Source: Coccinella septempunctata
Lineage: Eukaryota > Arthropoda > Insecta > Coleoptera > Coccinellidae
Direction: 5' to 3'
Assembly: GCF_907165205.1 (NCBI RefSeq)
Contig: NC_058196.1
Span: 2,646,501-2,710,500 of the forward strand
Length of the DNA: 64,000 nucleotides
Shown here: positions 56,599 through 64,000 of the stretch, one piece after another
How positions within the stretch are numbered: position 1 is the stretch's first letter
Layout of the letters: the number at the start of each line of letters is the position of its first letter
The notes under the pieces: model-generated
Database searches by the model: none
What the model saw: the letters and a program-made list of their open reading frames with translations, nothing else
Told to the model about the DNA's origin: nothing
Position numbers and translations under genes: made by a program

Positions 56599-59500
56599 AC
56601 CAACAAAAGGCTCAAACTCTTCCTTCAGTGTGGGAACCCAAAATGATGAAGTGCATCAGAAACTGCAAGATCCAGCTTTCTGGCCGGCTGGTGTGATAAT
56701 CCGAGAATTTAATTTCAGGAATTTTTTTCAGAGGAGTATCAACTTGAACGAACTGAAACAGCGGCCAACAGCTTCTCAGGAAAAAAACAAGACCTAAAAT
56801 TAATCTTACAGAATGTTAAGTCCATGACCACTTCATTAAATAAAATGGAAATACTATTAACAAGCTCTAATGCTCATGTGACAGCAATAACAGAACACTG
56901 GTTATCACAGGAAGAACTTCCACTCTACAATCTTAGTTGTTTCAACTTGGCTTCTCATTTCTGCCGTTCTCGTGGTGAACATGGTTTTCTACTAGGTATG
57001 ATCTGGTAGATCTGAGTGTACGCAATTATTGAATGTTCTGCTATAAATCTCTCCTCTTCCACAGGAGAAATTGTCATAATCTGCATTTACAGACCACCTT
57101 TGTCCAATTTTAATATATTTCTTGAACGACTTAGATCAATGCTTATCGGAATCTGTGAAACTGGTAACAATTTCATGATAACTGGTGATTTTAATATAAA
57201 TTTGTTTGAAAACAGTCCTGAAAAGGTTGAGTTTGGTGCCTTGCTTGGAACGTTTCGTATTAATTTACCAAAGCCTCAAGTAACTCGTCTTGCATCTGGC
57301 GGGTGTATGGATCTTATAATAACGAACATGAAAGGAAACTGTCAAACTTTCGAGGATCATATTTCAGATCACTCAAGTGTAATATTTTCAGCAAACTTTT
57401 CGAAACCCTCATATGAAAGAGATATTTACGATGAAAGAAGAATATATATCAACAATAGAGCTGATAATTTTATAAGTATGGTTCAAGGTGAGAATTGGAA
57501 TGATTTGCTCTCTGATACAGATGATTTGAATACAGTCTGGGAAAAATTCTCGAATAAAAACAGAGATATCTACTGTCAATGTTTCCCCAAAACAAGGCTC
57601 AAGGTTAACACAAAAATCCGGAAATTTCCACTCACAGATAACATACTCCATCTGAAAAAACAACTAGACTCGCAACTAGATAACCTTTTTCTTATTTCTA
57701 GTATAAGGCCACAATTTAAACCAGCATACTTCGAAACGAAGAGAAATTATGATAGGGCCATATCATGTGCTAAGAAAGACCATCTGAACAACTACATAAC
57801 TAATTCTTCGAACAAAAGCAAATCCGTATGGAATTTTATCAGGGAACTATCTAGTTCTAAGGAAAAACAGGCCACACCCTTCCATGATGATACATTTAAG
57901 TTGGTCAATGATTTTAATCAACTTTTTGCTACGGCTTCATCCAACCATCAGCATGAGATGTCTAAATATCCTGCTTATAGAATAAAGAATAAAAAACCAG
58001 CAAAATCATTTTTTGCTTCTGAAGTGACACAAGATGAGGTTATCTCGGTAATAAGATCCATTAAAAATTCAAACACATATGGACATGATGAAATTCCCAT
58101 GAGAGTGATGAAACTAACTGCTCAGTATATTGCAGAGCCTTTAGCTATAATAATAAACAGAGCACTCATAGAAGGAGTATTTCCAGAAGACCTCAAAATT
58201 GCAATTATACGACCCATCTATAAGAAAGGTGATAAAGATGAAATTTCCAACTACAGACCAATTTGTCTACTGTCCTCTTTTTCAAAAATATTCGAAAAAG
58301 TCATCGCTAATAGGATGATTAATTTTTTAAGTTTCAGATTATATCACCTTACCAGCATGGATATACAACAAACAAGAACACTGAAACAGCTATTTTTGAA
58401 CTCCTACAATCTGTAGTTGAAAATTTAGAGAAGGGCAATATTCCGTTAGCTCTATTTGTCGATCTATCTAAAGCCTTTGACTCTGTGGATCACGAGATAT
58501 TACTGGACATGCTAGAATGCTGTGGAATCAGAGACAATCAACTACAACTGATTAGAAGCTATCTTCAGAGCAGAAAACAAAGAGTAACAATTACTATTGA
58601 GGGAGTCTCTTTCACTTCAGATGAGATTAATACGGTACTTGGGATACCTCAGGGCAGCATTCTGGGTCCCCTTCTCTTTATAATCTATGTTAACAACTTA
58701 TGCTGCATGATATTAGAACTTGGAATACCGTGTAAACCAGTTACCTATGTTGATGATAAAAACTTTGTCGTTGGATCTACAGATACAGATGAGCTGATGA
58801 GGTTTGCCAGGCTCATTTTATGTAAGGTCACAGACTGGTATCACGAATTCAAATTAACTATGAACATCGAAAAAACAGATAGCATGATATTTGACATTGC
58901 CAGAACAACCAGAAATTACCCTGAAAAACTCAATTTTCAAAACACTGAAGTCATGATTAATAGTGCAGTGAAATTCTCAGGAGTAATACTAGACAGGAAT
59001 TTGAATTGGCTACCACATATCGAATATATAAAAAAAAAGCTGAACTCTAACATCTATACCTTTTTGAGACTAAGGAATCTAGTTGATCAGGATATACTGA
59101 AGGTCCTATATTTTTCAAATTTCCTATCAATATTGTCATATGGCATCATATTCTGGGGAAATTCCCCCTTCATCAACCGGATATTTATTACCCAAAAGTG
59201 GGCTATGAAAACAATATATAGACTGACCTACAGGCAATCCTGCCGTGGAGTATTTAAGAAAAATTGAATTATGACAGTCTACGGATTGTATATTCACAGG
59301 CTGCTGCTTTTCATTAGAAAACACCATGGCTACTTCTCAACATATGAGAATACAAATACCACAAGAAAAGTGCATCCTTATATCTATCCGATTCACAGAA
59401 CAACGGCAATGAAAAAGACTGCTTTCTACAGTGCAATCAAACTCTACAATACCATGCCTCGAAAATTACAAACTACAACACTTACAAAAAGTTAATTTTC

Positions 59501-59655
59501 AATTTCACTGTTCAATGTGAACCATATTGTATTGATGAATTCATTCAATTTTTCAGTACATAGGTTTCTTGAGTTGACTTGTTTCACAATTTGATCATAG
59601 TTACTGTGGTGTAATTGCTGAAATTAATAAATTCTATTTCTATTTCTATTTCTAT
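56599..59655 (+). mobile_element. NLR-6 non-LTR retrotransposon
   Basis: A 3,057-bp insert in the gag-like pseudogene, between 'gcgacctct' (to 56598) and 'ttcagatcttc' (from 59656). The second array copy shows the uninterrupted site near 62031. It has a remnant of ORF1 end sequence (56600-56690), ORF2, a 3' UTR and a TTCTAT microsatellite tail (about 59627-59655). No clear TSD. Confidence 0.83.
56791..59495 (+). pseudogene. NLR-6 ORF2: endonuclease and reverse transcriptase
   Basis: Endonuclease: LQNVKSM, AITEHWL, CIYRPP, ITGDFNINL and ISDHSSVIF. RT: NTYGHDEIP, NYRPICLLSSFSKIFEK, QHGYTT, VDLSKAFDSVDH, GIPQGSILGPLLF, the catalytic YVDD and FSGVILDRNLNW, then the C-terminus ending near AIKLYNTMP. 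Breaks: stops near 57009 (after HGFLLGMIW), a frameshift near 58340 just before QHGY, and a stop at 59265. All domains are otherwise present, which makes it the most complete ORF2 of this group in the window after the jockey-like one. Confidence 0.85.
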
Positions 59656-60600
59656 TTCAGATCTTCTTCTTCTCCCTCCGAAGTCCCGTAGGAAGTGGAG
59701 CCGCCGATCTGAGACATTTCATTAAGGCAGAAATCCTCAAAGTCTGCAGCGTTCACCGGGGAATTAACGTCGATTTTCTTTGCTTACCATAAACAGCTGT
59801 CGATTTATTCACTATCAGCTACGATTCGTATCAATAAGAACGTAATTTAGAAGCACATGTGCTCATCATGAAAGCCAAACAGAGACTGTACGGAGAACTA
59901 TAGTAGTAGATAGTTTACTCTCTACTTCATGAATTTCATTTTCAATGTCTTAACCGGGCAGCCGAAAAATCTTAAGTATATAATTAAAATGAAATATTCT
60001 CATATTATAAGAGCTAAAAACTTCGTTTCTTGAAAAATGGCATGGATTCCCCATCGAGTACCATGTGACTCTGGTGACATGACATTGAATTTTCGAAGAT
60101 TTCCAGCTTTCAGTATGCTTAAACGATAGAAAGGTGCAACACTCAGGAATTGTTGTCGAAGTAATAATGCATTTTTACCAGCATGTCTACTAAAATATTC
60201 TTTCGTTTCGTGCTTTAATCGGAAAGAATTTTTTTAAATGGAAACCTATATTTTTAGTCGAATTATGAATTATCCTCTCCTCACTATGCCTAAAATTGAC
60301 AAGGTATTTCTGGATACGGAATATTCTGCTATCGTTTTTCAAAATGGGGAATTATACGGAAATAACTTGATGTTAGTCCGAAAGTCACCCTAAAACATTT
60401 GTAAGGCCTCACTATCTCCAAAATCTTAGACGAAAATCGGAAATTATATTCACGCCCAGTACAAAAAGAAGATATTGAAAAAAAATAACCAATGCAAATG
60501 ACATTCAGTAAAGTGAAAATAAAATATCGCCAAAATAATGTCGAAATTAGACATAGTCAAACCTATGCAAGTTTTTGGTTGTCGAACTTCATTTGCTGTT
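59656..60600 (-). repeat. 5' flank of the gag-like unit and segment X, array 2 copy 1
   Basis: 59656-59760 is the N-terminal part of the gag-like ORF on the minus strand (MSQIGGSTSYGTSEG...). Beyond it are the 5' flank (to about 60110) and AT-rich segment X, which matches 62470-62970. No other gene is seen. Confidence 0.65.
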
Positions 60601-61212
60601 TAGATTAGATATTTTATGATTTCTATGCTGATCCAGTTATCGAAAATATTCAAAATGATTTTGAAAAGGCCGTTTTATAGCAAAAAGTTCTATTTTGAGA
60701 TGCTGGGGTTCGAATATAAATCGATAAAAGTTGGAATATTTCCGAAAAATGCACCAACAATCAAATATCTCATTTCGAAATACTTCAAAGTTCATACTAT
60801 ACAATTTCTTGTTTTCGCAGGTAGTATTTATGACCAAATCGGTCCGTTGAGGGCGGAAACGTTAAGGGATGGTTTATTGTATTGGTTATACTGTACCTGT
60901 GCTATTCTGTACCTGTCACCTAATCAAAGTAACAAATATTTTACTGTATACTTCAATACTTCAATGGTTTTGAATAGGGTTTTTATTTGCTTATCACGAA
61001 ATAGTAGTAAACACCACTGTTGTATCTACATTATATTGACTTATGAACCTCTTCTTGATTTTGAGTAAGAGTTCATTTCTATTGGTGTTTTTTGATTTGT
61101 TGAATTTACGAATATGTATGTATTATGTCATCGTGTATTGTTACGGGGGAGTGTATTCTGTTCATCTTCTTTGCAAGATCCTCTATTTCTCTAGTTTTTT
61201 TTATTTATAGTT

Positions 61213-62091
61213 TTAACATTGACGTTTGGGATGCCTTCGATTGGTTTCTTCGAATGGTTGGGACATTTTATGGACCATGGACCAAATGATCTTCAGCATT
61301 GCCAGCAGTACATTTTGGTGTATTGGTTGACTTACAATGGGACATTTTGTGAGTTCCCTGACATTTTGAGCATTTTGGTGGACTTTTGAGATTTTCAGTT
61401 GTATGATCAAATAGTAATCATTTGTTACAAGGTATCGGTGTTGGTTCTGGTGCATGACAGCGGAACACCATATAGTGACGATTCATTTAAAATAGACCAT
61501 TGTTAAGTATTTTTTGGACGCATTTATTTCTCCTGTAATTATTCGTAATTTTTCTGCCTTTAATTCGTTCAGGGTTTTTTCCATTTGTATTTCATCAGTA
61601 CTTTACTTCAAAAGAAATCCCAATTTCGTTTCAGAATAATATCTTCTCCATTCGGGAATTTGAAGTTCCGAATAATTGCCATTTGAATTCTATCTATTTC
61701 ATTACTTTCAGGAATGATTTCAAATAAATTGGGGTATTGTGTGAATTCAATTCGATTCAGTTTTGGTGAAAAGTATTTGTTTATTTTTTTTCTTGGATTA
61801 TTATTCATTTATTATTGGGTGTCTATTGTTTTTTGAGTTGTTTCTGTAGCAAATGTTGATGGTGCATTATTCGTGTTATCTATTTCCATGCGTTCAGGTT
61901 CATTCGATTTCTTTCCTTTAATTATTGTGGTTGTTTGAAAATAATATCTGGAGATTTGTTTTCATCTTTTTTTTCGCGGTCGCAGTCTTAACATTCTTCC
62001 TCCCTCGTTTCCTCTTGGGAGCGACCTCTTTCAGATCTTCTTCCTCCCCCTCCGAAGTCCCGTAGGAAGTGGAGCCGCCGATCTGAGACAT
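61213..62091 (-). pseudogene. Zinc-knuckle gag-like ORF1, array 2 copy 2
   Basis: ATG at 62091 opens MSQIGGSTSYGTSEGEEEDL, then a nuclear-localisation-like KRKRGRKNV, and runs to a stop at 61918. The next part (61808-61608: INKYFSPKLNRIEFTQYPNLFEI, PNGEDIILKRNW) and the zinc-knuckle part (to 61213) are in other frames. The order (acidic/basic N-terminus, middle domain, zinc knuckles) is that of a non-LTR ORF1. No ORF2 or RT follows before the next array unit begins, so the unit is gag-only. Confidence 0.68.
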
Positions 62092-62137
62092 TTCATAAAG
62101 GCAGAAATCCTCAAAGTCTGCAGCGTTCACCGGGGAA

Positions 62138-64000
62138 TTTTCGTCGATTTTCTTTGCATATCATAAACAGCTGTCGATTTATTCACTATCAGTTACGATT
62201 CGTATCAATGAGAACGTACTTTAGAAGCACATGTGCTCAGCATGAAAGCCAAACACAGACTGTACGGAGAACTATAGTAGTAGATAGTATACTATCTACT
62301 TCATGAATTTCATTTTCAATGTCTTAACCGGGCAGCCGAAAAATCTTAAGTTTATAATTAAAATGAAATATTTTCATATTATAAGAGCTGAAAACTTCGT
62401 TTCTTAAAAATGGCATGGATTCCCCATCGAGTACCATGTGATTCTGTTGACATGACATTGAATTTTCGAAGATTTTCAGATTTCAGTATGCTTAAACGAT
62501 ATAAAGGTGCAACACTCAGGAATTGTTGTCGAAGTCATAATGCATTTTTAACAGCCTATCTACTAAAATATTCTTTCGTTTCGTGCTTTGATCGAAATTT
62601 TTTTTTTTTATGGAAACCTATATCTTTAGTCGAATTATGATTTATCCTATCCTTACTATGCCTAAAATTGACAAGGTATTTCTGGATACGGAATATTCTG
62701 CTATCGTTTTTCAAAATAGGGGAATTATACGGAAATAACTTGATGTTAGTCCGAAAGTCACCCTAAAACATTTGTAAGGCCTCACTATCTCCAAAATTTT
62801 AGACGAAAATCGAAAATGATATTCACGCCCAGTACAAAAAGAAGAAATTGAAAAAAAATAACCAATGCAAATGACATTCAGTAAAGTGAAAATAAAATAT
62901 CGCCAAAATAATGTCGAAATTAGACATAGTCAAACCTATGCAAGTTTTTGGCCGTCCAACTTCATTTGCTGTTTAGATTAGATATTTTATGATTTCTATG
63001 CTGATTTGGCTTTCGAAAATATTCAAAATGATTTTGAAAAGGCCGTTTTATGGAAAAAAGTTCTATTTTGATATGCTGGGGTTCGAACATAAATCGATAA
63101 TTAATTGCAATATTTCCGAAAAATGCATCAACAATCGAATATCTTATTTCAGAATACTTCAAAGTTCATGCTATACAATTCCTTGTTTTCGCAGGTAGTA
63201 TTTATGATCAAATCGGTCCGTTGCGGGCGGAAACGTTGAGGGATGGTTTATTGTATTGGATATACTGTACCTGTGTTATTCTGTACCTGTCACCTAGTCA
63301 AAGTACCAAATATTTTACTGTATACTTCAATACGTCAATGGTTTTGAATAGGGTTTTTTTTTGCTTATCAAGAAATAGTAGTCCCGTAGATCAGTTATGG
63401 CACTTTTTTGGTTTCCATGATATTGTTCTGGTTTTTTTTACAGATAAGATACGAGATTTCGATAATTAAGTATGAACGTTGACTTCTATTCTATCTGTCT
63501 ATTATATTCGTCAATGTAAACTGTTCTTTGTTTCAGGCTCAGGTAATTTCTTTTGAAATTAATTCATTTTAATGAAACATCCTCTACACATCCACATAGC
63601 TCATGGAAAACTTCGAAAAACCGAATAAAAAAGGTACTTTCTTCCGTCATGAATTTCTTAAAATGGATTGCTGAAATTTATTAGGGAAAATAACGAAAAA
63701 TTTTGGTTGCAGTAGCCTTTTTCTTGAAGAACGAAGTTTTTAGCTCTTATAATATCAGAATATTTCATTTTAATTATATACTTAAGATTTTTCGGCTGCC
63801 CGGTTAAGACATTGAAAATGAAATTCATGAAGTAGATAGTATACTATCTACTTCTATAGTTCTCCGTACAGTCTGTGTTTGACTTTCATTCTGAGCACAT
63901 GTGCTTCTAAATTACGTTCTCATTGATACGAATCTTAACTGATAGTGAATAAATCGACAGCTGTTTATGATAAGCAAAGAAAATCGACGATAATTCCTCG
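62138..64000. repeat. Inverted repeat of the gag-like unit's 5' flank
   Basis: 62138-62405 is repeated in inverted orientation at 63729-64000 and probably continues beyond the window. Between the arms are segment X, segment D (62974-63336), an H-type stretch (63337-63645) and the end of the H A-region (63646-63728). The switch occurs at 'tttttcttga|agaacgaag'. No gene is seen in this stretch apart from AT-rich D-type frames. Confidence 0.75.

Larger units (their letters stand above)
52880..63336. repeat. Second tandem array, ~2.37-kb units (two copies plus a partial), interrupted
   Basis: Equivalent points (tagatattttatg) lie at 53234, 60606 and 62979. The undisturbed period is 2,373 bp. In plus orientation each unit has an AT-rich segment X (about 60110-60600 and 62470-62970), segment D, and a zinc-knuckle gag-like region read on the minus strand with its 5' flank. 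The first copy has lost about 500 bp of X and carries the retrozyme-like insert, NLR-5 and NLR-6. Segment D is also the distal end of H, so this array is a derivative of an H-type element. Confidence 0.75.

Overview
The window is eukaryotic repetitive DNA, most likely from an insect. It is AT-rich, has no operon structure, and almost every recognisable reading frame belongs to a retroelement: an intact jockey-like element, several CR1/Daphne-like non-LTR elements and a Penelope-like element (PLE). I see no host protein-coding gene, tRNA, rRNA or CRISPR array. The species cannot be named from the sequence. Names such as H, NLR-1 to NLR-6 and M are labels used only in this annotation.

Positions 1-44050 hold four head-to-tail copies of a unit of about 10.93 kb. 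Each unit contains: a repeat called H (+), with a TATA/initiator promoter and a 169-codon basic ORF; NLR-1 (-); NLR-2 (-), inserted into NLR-1; a PLE body (+) with RT and GIY-YIG domains; and NLR-3 (+), a 5'-truncated insert in H. Copy 2 also carries a complete 4.8-kb jockey-like element (10900-15710) with intact ORFs, a poly(A) tail and a 10-bp target-site duplication (TSD). Copy 4 runs out of the array at 44050 into the full-length NLR-2 (41345-45538) and then into the rest of NLR-1 (to 49193). NLR-1 is also interrupted by a 1.8-kb structured insert M (47171-48969) with a 10-bp TSD.

At 49194 the fourth H copy resumes. At 49841 it meets an inverted H copy (49841-52746), which forms a large palindrome with a 39-nt spacer. 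The inverted H copy lacks the NLR-1, NLR-3 and jockey insertions and so shows their empty sites.

From 52880 to 63336 a second, decayed tandem array with a 2,373-bp period carries a zinc-knuckle gag-like pseudogene (-) and an AT-rich segment D. It is interrupted by NLR-5 (54427-55757), NLR-6 (56599-59655) and a 751-bp retrozyme-like insert (53571-54321). That insert has two perfect type I hammerhead ribozyme motifs 485 nt apart and a 10-bp TSD. The window ends in an inverted copy of the array's 5' segment (63729-64000).

The genes do not form a pathway. They are layers of nested insertion followed by segmental duplication. The retrozyme-like element, the M insert, the conserved H promoter plus ORF, and the duplication history that can be read from the joints are the most interesting points.
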